A DNA stretch of 64,000 nucleotides from Elgaria multicarinata webbii (GCF_023053635.1 NC_086172.1:51874001-51938000), one strand, 5' to 3'. Counted from the stretch's first letter, positions 12,848 through 24,871 are shown. The notes: generated by a model from the letters alone, not told the origin. Numbers and translations: made by a program.

Positions 12848-13104
12848 GGGCCTGTTCAGAAGACACCCTCAACTCTGCTGGTTAAGGCTTTTGGTTAAGC
12901 AGCAGGGTTAAAGGTGTCTTGTGCGATGCATTTTGCTAAACCCTGCTCATTCACTAACCGCAGTTGGACCGTCTGCAGCAGGGTTAATAGCTCTAACCAT
13001 GGCTTAAAGTGTTGTGTGTGACAGCAAGGCTTATGGTTAGTGGTAACCCCAGAGAACCACAGTTTCGCTAACCACAGAGCCTGAAGTGTCATCTGAACAG
13101 GCCC
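12848..13104. mobile_element. MITE with GGGCCTGTTCAGA terminal inverted repeats
   Basis: The left end gggcctgttcagaagacac and the right end gtgtcatctgaacaggccc are complements with one mismatch. Inside are several ggttaag, ctaaccat and cttatggttagt motifs in both orientations. The family resembles the other fold-back elements at 21368, 46940 and 51690. A target duplication could not be identified. It lies just downstream, in transcript order, of the alternative GALNT13 terminal exon. Confidence 0.7.
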
Positions 13105-13418
13105 TGTATGTTTAAACAGAATATAAACATTTATACTTTCTAGTTCATGTAGTTTTTTATTTGCAAAAAGGGAGAAATAGCAGATAACAGAAGACAATCA
13201 GGTTTGGCTTTTTCTCCAGCTGTTTTTTTTAACATACCCAGAGTTAATAAATAAATGCAGTTGTTAAATTGCTAGTTCTATATCTTAACACTATATGTAA
13301 AACTAAACTAATTAGGGGAAAGGGAGAGTGAGAAAGCAAAAAAAAGAGGAAGAATAAGAAAGGACAAAGGAAAGCTATTAGATTAGTTCTTTCTTTGATA
13401 CCAACCTCTATACATTTA

Positions 13419-13604
13419 TTAAAGAAAATAATCAGTGGGACTGTAAAATATGTTCCTAAAAACCTCCAGCCGCGTGTAGTTTCTCAGTAGCCACCTTTGA
13501 AAACGGCTGCCATTACATGTCTCCACTGTGGGACCATGAGTGCCATCCTGTATTCTGCTTATGGTCAGACATGACTGGGTAATGATATGAAGAAATGTGT
13601 GCTT
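13419..13604 (-). CDS. GALNT13: GALNT13 alternative terminal exon (variant gamma repeat)
   Basis: This is a candidate alternative last exon. The acceptor is taken at ...ctgttacacag, giving 61 codons and a stop in phase 0 after EYDAE. The peptide begins KHTFLHIITQSCLTIS, continues through DGTHGPTVETCNGSRFQR and ends WLLRNYTRLEVFRNIF plus eight residues. The part from ETCNGSRFQRWLLRN aligns with the gamma-repeat end [14 protein letters not shown] of the usual exon, so it is homologous and not a chance frame. The CLD Asp of the gamma repeat is Thr here (SCLTIS). A second acceptor, ...attacccag, would drop the first ten codons. I recall a mammalian GALNT13 isoform with a similar RNIF...DY.L ending but cannot check it. 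An AATAAA overlaps the stop codon on the minus strand (13415-13420). Confidence 0.78.
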   Translation of the reverse strand, partial: KHTFLHIITQSCLTISRIQDGTHGPTVETCNGSRFQRWLLRNYTRLEVFRNIFYSPTDYFL

Positions 13605-14852
13605 CTGTGTAACAGAAAAATGGTAAAACAAACAGAAATCACAAACAAAGGAAAAGAAGAAAAAATCCCTATCGGGACTCTCAACAAATGCCAGTAAGTG
13701 ATATTCTCAAGCACAGCTGTAAGATTTTATCTTCAAGCAGTCCCAGTAATTACATAACTTCTATAACATTATAAGAAAAGGACTGAATTTATGAATTCAA
13801 GAAGTCCAGTTCTAAATCGAGAAACATTGGGTAAATCCAGAGAACCACAAGCAAATTTCCATTCATGCAAGAGGGCTTTCCTGCCTCTTTCTGCTGTGGC
13901 CGCATTCAAAGTTGCTTCTAGGGGCTTGGGGACCCTCTGTTATGGCCTGGAATATGGGGTTGGTTGAATTGGTAGAAAGTGGATCCCTTCCCCATATGTA
14001 AACAGAAATGCTCTCCACCCATGCAAGGGCTCTCTGGATGCCACCCATAGTCACAAGAAGTAGGTGCTAAAACAAAATGTTCCAGAATTGTCCCCCAAGT
14101 GCATGACTAACTGGGGCTATGGCTATTAGTCACTCTAGGTACAAGACATGTGATCTATTTTTCCACTGTCATAATTGTTTCACCAAGTTAATTCAAATAC
14201 TTATCATACAAATGTTTATCAAATCTCACTGACAGTTTTCCTGGTCACCCCATTTCAAGTGAACCATTTATTTTAAACTAGTTGAACATCAAACTACTTG
14301 TTCCACAAAATTATAAGGAACTGTCTAGGATTTTGGGACTGCATTGCCTAAAACTGCAAGTGGGAATCACTTTTTTTTTTTTAGATTTTGTTTTTTTCAG
14401 AAAGGAAAGAGTGCTTTTCTTAAACTAAAAGCTCTTCCATGAAAAAACTCCCTATAGCTAGAGAACTAGGATATCAAAGAGACAATTTAATCCCAGCCTT
14501 TTCCCTGTTTGTTTTTTACATGCAAGGAGATCTTTATGTGCAAGGAGCATTCAAAATGTGTTGAGCAGTAAACAGTTGTTGCTGTCTCCCCCCCCCCCAC
14601 CTGTATGACATTCCTGCTGTTGACAGGGATCCTAGAGGAGGGGGAGGCAAAACATCTCACCTCTAATGTTACCTGCTTATTCCTTCACATTTGATGGCAG
14701 CTGTGAGAGAATCTGAGGTTCTCCACAGGGAGTAATTGCCCTCCCTGAAAAATCTCCCATTTTGGTGCCATTTTTGCTCACTGAAATTGCCAGTACAAGG
14801 CCGAATTTGGCTAACCAGTAGCAAATGTATTACTGATATCGTCCAAAACAGG
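13605..14852. other. Intron upstream of the alternative exon
   Basis: Contains the polypyrimidine tract and acceptor of the alternative terminal exon at its lower edge. Nothing else is supported. Confidence 0.5.
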
Positions 14853-15270
14853 GCCGGATCTACACTATTGCTTTAAAGCACTTTATAACAGTGTTATAGC
14901 ACTTTAAAGCAGTTAAAGCGCTTTATAACTGTTATAAAGGCTCGCCTGGCGCCAACATTGTTATCTTTTCGGCGCCAGGTCAAGACTTTTCTCTTCTCCC
15001 AGGCATTTTTAACAGCATTTTAACAGCATTTAACAACGTTAAGTTTGTTTTTAATGGACCCCACAATTGTTGTTTTTAAATGGATACTGTTGTTTTTATA
15101 CTGTTTTTATGTGTGTGTGTGTGTGTGTGTGGTTTTAAATTGTATACTTTTAATGTTTACTTTTTTTAAATGTTGTAAACCGCCCAGAGAGCTTCGGCTG
15201 TGGGGCGGTATATAAATGTAATTAAATAAATAAATAAATAAATAAATTAAAGCAGTAGCGTAGATCCGGC
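14853..15270. mobile_element. TIR element GCCGGATCTAC with an L2 tail inside
   Basis: The outer ends gccggatctacactattgc and, at the right, gcagtagcgtagatccggc are inverted repeats of about 24 bp with two mismatches. Inside, from roughly 15010 to 15247, lies an L2 3' end: a (TG)n run, then gtaaaccgcccagagagctt, ggggcggtatataaatg and an (AAAT)n tail. The stem cctggcgcc...ggcgccagg at about 14945-14980 forms a hairpin. The simplest reading is a MITE that received an L2 insertion. Confidence 0.6.
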
Positions 15271-17847
15271 AGGTACTTGATACAATTCTACTGAAAACAC
15301 ACGGGAAACTTTGCTCTTGATCCACAGATCAATGTGGACACCGTAATAACACCCACTAGTTTAAAAGGGCTTAACATTCAATTAAAGGGAGGGGGAAACG
15401 TATACAATTAAAGCAGGTGCATGCAGGCATCTACTAAGAGAATGGAACAGCCTCCAGAAGCTATTTGCACATATTTCAGTACACACAGACATTCTGGATT
15501 GGCACGTTTAGGTTCAATAAGCTCAACTGGCCTGCCTCCGCCAGCATTAAGCATGGAAAGCAACATCTGTCAATTTGAATAGGGCTATAATTTTAAACGT
15601 AAAATTTGCACGAGGAACAAGTTTATATAACAAACACACCACATCTACAGAAATGCAACTATTCCCTAAGCCTAGAAGAGAGCATTTATACTTTAAAGAG
15701 CTTTGAATTTGTGTCAGTACAACAAAGAATAGAGGAACTCAACACAATATATCTGTATTTTAATTATTTTAGCCAATATGTACTGCTTATTATGACATTC
15801 ACAACTACTTAACAGGTTTGCACTGACACTACCTTGTGTATTGTATTTTTGTTTTTTTTAAAGGAAAGCTGAGTGGAAGAAAGTAAGCAATCCCTTCCTC
15901 CATCAATATTAAGAGCACTCAAAGATGTTACAGCTATGCTGGAGTAAAAGCTTTGTTTAATATTTATTTTTAAATGAAACATATTGCTTTGTGGTTTTTG
16001 TCTAATAAGTCACTGCAGCATACTATTTTTTGTGATTAGAGTGTACTCGCTTGGAGAACAATAAGAAAATTCAAGAATGAATGTCCTTATAATGTCACTT
16101 TGAGTAAGCAGCTGGAACATCAATTTTCGCTTGAGTTTCATTATGGATCTAAAATGCATGTTCTTGTCCCTCCCCGCCTATTTTTACTGGCAGAAAGGAA
16201 ATGCCATGCGGGTAAATTAATGGGAAGGTTTAACAATCTTGCATATTAAAATATTTCATAAACACATATATTCAGGAGATCCATAATTATAAACAAAGGA
16301 AAAACGATGTTGCAAAAGACATTAGATCGAAAGGGAACACAACCAAATGCTCAGTCTCCAATGAATTGTACTGAATTCAATGAAGCTAAGCTTATTTCAA
16401 ATCCATGCACAGCACTCTTGTACTGTTCGCCTTTCACTTAATCCTGCCAATTTAGAGGAAAACAATGAACCCTGTGAAATTGTTAATCTTGCAGTTCACA
16501 GATAAAAGGAGTGTTGCAGAAAGTAAACAGCCTGCATTCTAGATGAAGTTCCCCGATTTATAAGCCAGGTTGATCAAACCCTCTTCTGCTTGGCTACCAT
16601 AACTTTAAAACTTATAAAACTGAAGTGTTGTCCCTTATCTAAATAATGTCCACTTATCTAAAGAAGTGGAAAGCTAGTTAAAACACTAGCTGATGCTAGT
16701 CACTGCCTGCCTGCCAAGGGTTATTAGACCAACCTGTCAAACAGAAGTAACGGCTGGTTGCTCAAAGCTGCAAGACATGTGTTGGCACTATATTTACGTA
16801 CTGACCATTTGTTTTTTTAGGCTTAAAAATGTGACTGAGGTTTTATAGTACAAGCACCTTAAGTTATAATTTAAACTGTTCTCCCATTTGTCAGACGCAT
16901 TCACATCCAACTTTCCCATTTCCCTGCATTCCCAGCAGGTATTCAAGTTTCTTTCAAATCACTGGAGATTCTGACTAGTTCCAAAACGCTTCCATGTATA
17001 CTCTGGCATGAGCATCTGGATACTTTAATGAGTAAAGCCAGAATGCAGTGAGTTGATCAATTTGTCTCTCTGGAGTACATGCCCCAATGTTGTAATATGC
17101 TTAGCAAAAGATATATTCTTTAATACCAAAATCAATGGGATGCTTGTCACTAATTTCTCCAGGTGCAGGAAAAGGCCATACATGAAATTCCTTTAGCAAG
17201 TGTGATTCCAAAACACCATAACAACATTCAGGTTAAAACAAATATAATTCTGGAATAATATGCAGGGCATAAAGGACATTCTGCCCCCTTTGCCTACACA
17301 TCTTTAGCGACAAATATGCTTCCTTTTTTTGGTCTCTAAAAACTAAAAGCACAATAACAAAATATTTTCACCTATTGACATTGTCCTATGTGTAATAGGA
17401 AATCTAGAGTCTGTCATCATAAAATACAGTCTACTGAAAGCAACTAAACAAAGGTCATATGTACCACCACAGCAATGAACAACAAGATCCTATACTAGTC
17501 TAGAATCAATCATGGGGATTGCCAGTTTTAACACACTTACCTCAAAGCTGTATTCCCATTTACCTACATACTGACAGAAGCAAAGACATGTGAAACACAG
17601 TCAAACTATGGCTCACAAGAACGTACAGAGAGCTTACGTTTATTCCAGCTGTAAATGCGCACGGCTGTATTCAGATATTCAGAGCAATGCATGTTATATA
17701 AAATATTTTTACGCTTATTCTTTACCCCAAAGTTGAATTTCTATGAAGGTTCGGACTCTTACTAGTAATATGTTCAGAAAAGGTGAAAAAAGTATGCACT
17801 CCCTTTAAATGTTTTTGCCTGCTGAGCACAGAAAGGGCTTACAGGCA
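15271..17847. other. Intron without recognisable features
   Basis: About 2.6 kb of AT-rich, apparently unique DNA. No coding frame, repeat or RNA gene could be supported. Confidence 0.5.
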
Positions 17848-17893
17848 AAAGCTCTTATCTCTGATCAGCTGCTGATATGAGATAAGAGTTTTT
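17848..17893. repeat. Hairpin with ctcttatct arms
   Basis: The sequence ctcttatctctgatcagctg and its partner gatatgagataagag pair through 9 bp (ctcttatct / agataagag), with an A-run and a T-run outside. It resembles a small fold-back repeat. Confidence 0.45.
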
Positions 17894-18726
17894 CCCGAGA
17901 GGGGGAGGGGTCTGGGGGTGATTCAGTCCTGCTTACTTCTGAAGCTTGTCCTGCATAGACTTTCTCTTCTAAGTTCTGAGTAGACAGAGGCTTGGTATGT
18001 GGGGTGCTGAGTAGAAAAAGGCTCCTCGCTCTTCTATTAATGGCAGACAAGCTACACACCCTAACTACTGCTGGGGTGCATGTGCACATGTGTGGCCCCT
18101 GGCCCCCCAGCAGACACTGCATATGACCTTTAGGGCCCAAAACTCTGCTATATAGGGATGGACAAGCCCCCATGGGATCTGTCAACAATGAGATCTGCTA
18201 TGTATCCCCAAAGTAGACTGAACAAATTATCTCCATTTTAGGGGCAATTGAAAAAAGATGGACATACTGTACATTTCCCATTACTTTCAGTGGGAGTTCA
18301 ACAATTCATTACGGCTTTGTAACTGTAATATTTTACATATTATTGGCATGAAATATTTAGGCATTCTACTACCACCTACGGCACCAATGAGACCAATCAG
18401 ACAAAGGGCCTTAGTTTCAGAACCAATTAAAAGAGGCACCGAGACATAGCCTGACTGCTATCTAAACTAAATGGAACTTTTAAGAGTGTTTCACTGCTCT
18501 CTAGCCCTATTCAGGCATTCTGGAAGTATGCAACCTAAATTTGTGGAGTGGGGAGCATATTACCCCTGGCCAGTTTGCCATCAATTCCATAACCCTCTAA
18601 CACATGGAAGGCAATTTTATGAAGAGCCTCCTTTAATCATGGAGGCTTTTCAGATGATATTGAATGTTGATTTTTGAGCATTCCAAACTGTGCGTAGAGC
18701 TTCCATGGATACAGGACACTCTCCTC

Positions 18727-18855
18727 TTATTTATTTACTTAGAATATTTATATACTGCTCCCCATTGAAAATTTTTGGAGCAGTGTACAAGATAAAATGA
18801 AAATAAAAACAGAATAAAACGGTTAAAACAAAATTTAAAAGAAGCAATTTAACTC
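18727..18855 (-). mobile_element. L2 LINE 3' end
   Basis: The antisense tail ttatttatttacttagaata is followed by ctgctccccattgaaaattt and by ataaaatgaaaataaaaac. It is the reverse of the 3' end of the plus-strand L2 at 22161-22976 (aatggggagcggtatataaa). Confidence 0.65.
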
Positions 18856-19856
18856 TTCAGAAAGTTGCCCTCCGTATGCAGAGGAAATGCATAAGGAGCG
18901 GAAACAGGACGAGTACATTCCCCCTCCTCATGCATTTAGGCTGAATAGGGCTTCTTTGCCCACTACCCCCAGTGATGTTTCTGTGAATTGCACACTTTGT
19001 TCTAGACTATGCACCCAATGCAGACTCCTACCTCCAAAGCAAAACAAATTAAAACTAATGGAAAAATGAAATCAGCGGGATTCCATTTGTTCTTTTTTTC
19101 CCTGTTCATTTTAATGCACACTCCTAATTTGTTCTATCTGTATGATGACTGCAATTTTTCCACTGTGGGGATATTAGCAGCTGAGCCTGGGAAGAGGATT
19201 TAGATTAGACGAACACCACAGGAGAAGCAGTTAAACCCCCTCCTCAGTACTACAACTATGACCAAAATTGGCATTCTCCATAGTTCCTTTAAAAATTAAA
19301 AACAATTGGGAGTTTCCATTTTGGATTTCCCGTGTCATGTCTGTTTTGAGCCTCAAATTTCACAGTTCAAAGTGCCAATTTTGACACATGAAAGATAATA
19401 TATCCTTAAAGGTAATTTCTTCACCTGTGACTTATCATGATTTCCAAGATCAATCATGAACATTCATCTGAGTTGCCATCTATTTTTCAGTTGGCTAAGA
19501 TATAAACAGAGTCACTTGAGTACTACACTATTTTGAACACCACCCCAGAAGCCTGGGGCTTTCAGAAATGACGTTTAAGCCCTCAAATTTAGATCAATGG
19601 GACTTTAAATAGTGCTTAAATTTGGCTGGATCATCTCAGTATTTTAGCATTTTGTAGTGCTTAGTAATTTTACAGAATATTAAATATAAGATTACTGTAC
19701 AGAAATAACTTTAAAGAATATTAAATATAAAGGGATCCTACCATTATCATGATGGTGAGATTATTTTTAACCTTATATTTTAATGTATAAAAAGACCATA
19801 ATAAGAACATTATATTTTAAACATTGGTATATATATATATATATATATATTATAAT

Positions 19857-20164
19857 GAGCCTCGTGTGGCGCAGAGCGGTAAAGCAGCAGTTTCTGCAGC
19901 TGAAACTCTCCCCACAGCCTGAGTTCGATCCCAGCGGAAGCTGGTTTCAGGCAGCTGGCTCGGGTCAACTCAGCCTTCCATCCTCCTGAGGTTGGTAAAA
20001 TGAGTACCCAGCTAGCTGGGGGAAAGGTAATAATGGCCGGGGAAGGCAACGGCAAACCACCCCGCTATAAGGCCTGCCAAGAAAATGTCAACGAAAGCTG
20101 GCGTCCCTCCAAGAGTCAGTAATGACTCAGTGCTTGCACGAGAGGTTCCTTTCCTTCCTTTTTT
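19857..20164 (+). mobile_element. Sauria SINE, full length
   Basis: It starts gagcctcgtgtggcgcagag with a tRNA-like A box, and gagttcgatcccagcgg acts as the B box. The core is gggtcaactcagccttccat, and the Bov-B-type tail reads gtccctccaagagtcagtaa then ctcagtgcttgcacgagagg, with a cttt-rich end. The copy is whole and little diverged, so it is fairly young. It lies directly after a (TA)n run (about 19828-19853). Such SINEs depend on Bov-B LINE enzymes and are a hallmark of squamate genomes. Confidence 0.9.
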
Positions 20165-21367
20165 ATATAAATTACACCTCAATATAGCAAAGAAAAGAAG
20201 ACAGACAGAGAGAGAACCAAAACAAAAACCTACCCACCCACTCTAAGCCTCATGTGGCAAAGATTTAGTTTTCATTTAAAATCCATATAAAATGAAGAAA
20301 CTGCACACAAACCTTAAACTCAGGGCAGCTATTGCTAAGGTGAATATATAGACAGCATTACCACAATTAAAAAAACCACACACATACATTTCAATATGTG
20401 TAATCTCACAGGATGTATTTGGAATTTTTATTTAAAATATTTTCATGAAGTAATAGCTCTTTCATTAATGAAAGCTGATAATAAGAGAAAGAAATCTATT
20501 AAAATCTTGCAAATAAAAGTAATGACAAACTTTCACAGAGATCCCGTAACCATCAGCGCAGAACCATAAAATATTTCCTTTTTACTGGCTCCATCTAATG
20601 GCTGATCCTGATTTTACAAGATGTTTGTATATTTTTCTGCAAGCTTGTATAATATATCCTCAAAAAACCTATGGCCAAATATGTTTTCAGTTATGCACAA
20701 TCTCAGTGTTTTCTATAGACTATGTCAACTGTTCCAAACATAGTTCCAGCTGAATCTAAGCATTAGAATATTATAAAATGAATTATGGAGATGTTGCTAA
20801 TCTTGTATTTTGTAGGGCTGTCACCTAAATTTAAAACAAAATCTTAGTAGACAGATTGCATGAGCTTTGGTACAATAATTTATTACTTAACTGAAATGAT
20901 CTGCATAATCTGCATATTAATAAAAAGAATAGTTCTGAAGAAAAATCATTCTACAGGCTGTCTTAGAAGAGGTATCCATTCTCTTGTTTCAGAAGAAAGA
21001 ATACCTTCACTCTTGATTTTTCCTTCCACCTTTATTTTTTTTTTGTAAATATTTCATAATTTTTTAAAAAACAATCTGCTTTGCAGATTTATATTTCCCA
21101 CTCAAAACAGCAGGTATTAAGAAACTTAAATCTACATTCCAGTGCAATTGTTATGGTTGCAAGCACTTTTACACAAATACCTGCCGGTAAGTGCAATGTA
21201 TTTCCATCAGCCATATAACATTGGAGAAGAAGGCTCATGGCCAACTGCAGCTTCTCTTCAGATATTATTTTTCAAGGAAGAAGTAGTACAGTTTTACAAC
21301 ATTACTTGCTTGTTACTCCCATGTTACACTACTCACATGAGAAGACCAACAATGTCAGTTAGCTACT
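20165..21367. other. Intron without recognisable features
   Basis: AT-rich GALNT13 intron with no supported gene or repeat. Confidence 0.5.
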
Positions 21368-21645
21368 GGGTTCATATGATCATGAAGGGAAAATAAGCCA
21401 TGGGTTGTCATGGTATCCAAATCCGGTGAGAATGAGTGGCTGGTTTAGGAACCACCCTGAAAACCATGGCTTGTTCTAGGGGTTCAGGGTGGTTCATAAA
21501 CCACCCTAGCCAGCCAGCCCTGCCAGGTTCTGTTACGTGTGCCTGGCAAGAGTAATTATGCTAATTGTGTGGCTCACAACTGGCACATGTGGGGAGGGAA
21601 AATAAATCACCACATCTTATTTTCCTTCCATGATCATATGAACCC
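21368..21645. mobile_element. Fold-back MITE with GGGTTCATATGATCATG ends
   Basis: The left end gggttcatatgatcatgaag ggaaaataag and the right end cttattttccttccatgatc atatgaaccc are complementary over 30 bp with about two mismatches. Inner motifs (accatggcttg, aaaccaccctagcc) also recur inverted. Relatives occur at 39521-39600, 46940-47290 and 51690-51886. No clear target duplication was seen. Confidence 0.75.
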
Positions 21646-21784
21646 ACCCGTTATTTGGATTAGCCAGCCTGGATCAGTTGCAGATGAAGTTAGCCTGCAT
21701 CTGAATGAACTGGCGTTAATTGTTACTGCTGGAGTATTCATGAGACTGGCTAAATAAGATAAAATATTTAGTCTGGTTCTGCCT

Positions 21785-22160
21785 TTTTATGTTATTTGTT
21801 TATTACATTTTTATACTTCCCAATAGCCAAGGCTCTCTGGGTAGTGCACAATTAAAACAATAACATACAAATGTCAAGATATAAAACTTTTTTAAATTTT
21901 AAAGTATCAAATAAAACCAGAACGAGTTACAGTCCAGGGGAAGCTTGTTTAAAAAGATATGTTTTCAGGAGGCGCTTAAATGATGTTACATTTTCTGCCT
22001 CCCAAACCGCACGAAGGAGGGTTTTCCAGAGGGTGGGTGCAGTTACAGAGAAGGCCCACCATGAAGGTTCTTCGTGACAACATTCTGTTCATTTGGAATG
22101 ACAAGCAGGACCTCCTCTGATGATCGTAAATGTTGTCTGGGTGTATATAATGGAAGGTGG
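21785..22160 (-). mobile_element. L2 LINE, 3' part, left piece of a split copy
   Basis: The antisense tail ttacatttttatacttccca and ccaaggctctctgggtagtg are the reverse of the L2 3' end. Then follow tcaggaggcgcttaaatg and gggttttccagagggtgg, which are the reversed C-terminal part of L2 ORF2. The copy resumes at about 22977, so the plus-strand L2 between is an insertion. Confidence 0.65.
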
Positions 22161-22976
22161 TCATTAGGGGATTTGGAGCTAAATGCCATCAATACGCTGA
22201 TGACACGCAGCTCTATCTCCCTGTGACAACTGAATCAGGTGAGGCTGTGGAGGTCCTGGACCAGTGCCTAGACTCAGTAATGGGGTTGATAATGGCAATA
22301 AGTGGAAACTGAATCCTGGCAAGATGGAAGCCCTGTGGGTGAGTGGTTCCCGAGTCCAGGAGATAGGCTCATTGCCTGTTCTGGATGGGGTTGCACTCCC
22401 TCTGAAAGATCAGGTTCATAGTGTGGAGGTACTCTTAGATCCATCTCTGTCGCTGGAGGGTCAAGTGGCCACTGCGGCTTGGAGTGCCAGCATGTAACTC
22501 ATCTGCTGAGGGAACTGCACTGGCTGCCTATTCACTACTGGGCCAGGTTTAAGGTTGTTGTACTTGTGTATAAACCCTAAACAACTTGGGACCAGGATAC
22601 CTGAGAGAGCGCCTTCTCCCCTACCAACCTGCCCGGTCACTGAGGTCATCTGAGGGCATGCTCCTGGTGGAGCATCCTCTGATTGGAGTCCACCAGGGGA
22701 AGAGCCTTCAGTGTGGTGGCCCCCCTCCTATGGAATTCCCTACCTCTGGAAGTCAGGCAGGCGCTAATTTTGTATTCCTTTCAGCGCCTCCTGAAAACAT
22801 CATTGTTCCAGGAAGCCTTTCCTTAATGACCAGCCAAGGTTCACAGTTCTCCTTTCATTTTGCTTTTAAAAATCTATTTTAAGGTGTTTTATTCTGTTTT
22901 ATTGTATTTTATCTTGTACACCGGTCTGAAATTTTGAATGGGGAGCGGTATATAAATATTGTAAATAATAAAATAA
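22161..22976 (+). mobile_element. L2 LINE, ORF2 3' part and tail
   Basis: The plus strand encodes broken pieces of L2 reverse transcriptase. They include a YADDTQLYL-like block (tacgctgatgacacgcagct), a tgaatcctggcaagatggaa block, an RERLLPYQPARSLRSSEG block and a block reading as WNSLP..VRQA. The order and spacing match the end of L2 ORF2. The 3' end aatggggagcggtatataaa plus an AT-rich tail closes the copy. It is 5'-truncated and carries several frame breaks. Confidence 0.8.
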
Positions 22977-23200
22977 ATAACAGGCAGCCAGTACAGTTCT
23001 TTTAACACATGTTTTATATGGGCAAGGCTGGGTGTCCCTGTGAGCACCCTAGCTGCTGCGTTCTGCACCAGCTGCAGCTTCCGAAACACTTCCATACAGG
23101 TTCCATACAGGAAGCTGCAGTTGTCCAATCAATGCAAAATACAGAACTAGATGCCTTTGGAGAGACTGGAACAGCAAAGCCCAAAAGAACTTTATGTCTT
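22977..23200 (-). mobile_element. L2 LINE ORF2 piece, right part of the split copy
   Basis: The minus strand encodes VFRKLQLVQNAAARVLTG followed by KHVLKELYWLPV, the conserved C-terminal block of L2 ORF2. With 21785-22160 it makes one minus-strand L2 interrupted by the plus-strand copy. Confidence 0.75.
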
Positions 23201-24710
23201 CGCATAAAGTTCTGGGATGGCATAATAGCACACGAACAACCCAATAAACTCAAGAAAAATACTTATTTCTCCTCAATTATTTTAATTCTGGCTAAGAACT
23301 ATATTCATATTTTGGATAAATTCAACTTTACTAAAACAGGAATTATTTTAAAAGAATATTTGCTGGTAAAATCAGCTTTGAGTATTTTTTCTACTTTTTC
23401 AATACCTGTGGTCTCTTATTGTAGAGACTCGGTATTGAAAAGGCATTCAAAAGTAATTTTACAAATATTTTGCATATCTTCTTTTAAAATAGGTAGTTGT
23501 CCATCTTTCAACCTGCTATATAACTTAAAGTCCAGTTTGCCTTAGCTAAGGCTTCTGCGTTCATCACTTACTTTACCGTGGTCTTGTTCCCTTTCCCAGC
23601 CCCAACAGTTTGGGGAAATGATACATTCAGTAATGGGAGAAAAAACGACAACACATAGCTTCAGAAGAAAAATGTGTTCAGAAGAAAACAAATGTCCTCT
23701 GGACATGACTAGGAGGGAGTCTTCATGGGAGCAGAATGAGCTTTAGCACTGAGCTGGAAATGCAAGGAATCCTCCTCCGGAAAAGAAGCATCCACTATAT
23801 GGACTGCAGGGTCTCTGCCAAACTAATGATTCCCCCACTGTAGCTCAGATAGGTGAGTATGTGCAAGTGTAGGCACCGTGTGCTTAGGCAACTGGATATG
23901 ATGAATGGCCCACTTCACACAGGAAAATCTAGCATTCTTGACTCATTGACTACTCTGCACATTAGGAAGGCTCATACACCTGGTATCTCCCTTTATGACT
24001 GTCTCATGGAGTGCACGGTATCACTAGTGGGCTTGTAGCCCAGACAAAAACACCTATTTTGTAACTGCTGGTTGAATAAAACATTTCTCTCTGGCTGTGT
24101 TCACTTCTCTTGAGTCTGTAATATTCGGTCTGTGATAGTTCATTCACACACGCAAATTGCCATGTAAAATTACCATCTTCAAGTGCTGAACATACATGTG
24201 TGAACCACCCCAATGAGTGCATCTGATACTTGAATAGTTTCCCATGAAGCTGTATCCAAATGTTTGACTACTTATGGCAAAAAAATGACCTCCACTTCTC
24301 CTTCGGTTCTACAACTCTTGGACCTACTTATCTATCTAATACATTTATAAAATACCCTCTTACAGTGATAAACTTGTGCCCATTTTTTTTTTGCCTCCCA
24401 ACTATTCTGCTGGAGTAGTATTTATGGATGTAAAATTATGCACCTAGACAGTATTTTGTGGTACTATATATTTTATCGTGCGACATACCATTACCTCAAA
24501 ATGAAAGCATCCTTGAAATAATGAACAAGGACTCACACACAAGTGGTTTATTGGGAAGCAGATGAATAGAAATTAAATGTTAAAAAAATATTGTATAAGC
24601 CTTTAAGCGTGAACTTGATAGCATATCCCTGTCTTCCCTATTGCTGGCAATAGTATTTGAACATGATTAATAAAAATAAATTTGGATTCCTGCCCTATTT
24701 GAATACATAC
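23201..24710. other. Intron without recognisable features
   Basis: No supported gene or repeat. This is the intron between the beta-repeat exon and the alternative terminal exon. Confidence 0.5.
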
Positions 24711-24845
24711 CTCAGCATCATACTCCCAAAGTTGATTTCCTCTCATGTGGTGGCACTTTAACATAATCACAGGACCATTGAGTCTAGAGACATCCAAACA
24801 TAAATCATCTGTGCGGATCTCCTTGTCAGCAGTATATGAAAATAC
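24711..24845 (-). CDS. GALNT13: GALNT13 exon: lectin domain beta repeat
   Basis: This 135-bp, 45-codon exon is in phase 0 at both ends, with acceptor ...atctcttccag above 24845 and donor gtatgtattc below 24711. The peptide includes [20 protein letters not shown], then [13 protein letters not shown], and ends [10 protein letters not shown]. This is the beta repeat of the lectin domain, with the CLD motif in LCLDV and the QxW motif as QLW. It follows GGNQ of the upstream exon to make the unbroken family sequence GGNQVFSYT. Two different exons downstream have phase-0 acceptors that can follow it: 13604-13419 and 6609-6469. Confidence 0.96.
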
Positions 24846-24871
24846 CTGGAAGAGATAAATGGTTATAATAT

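Noticed and set aside
17865-18188. Minus-strand open frame of 107 codons
   Set aside because: No family, no splice context and no conservation evidence.
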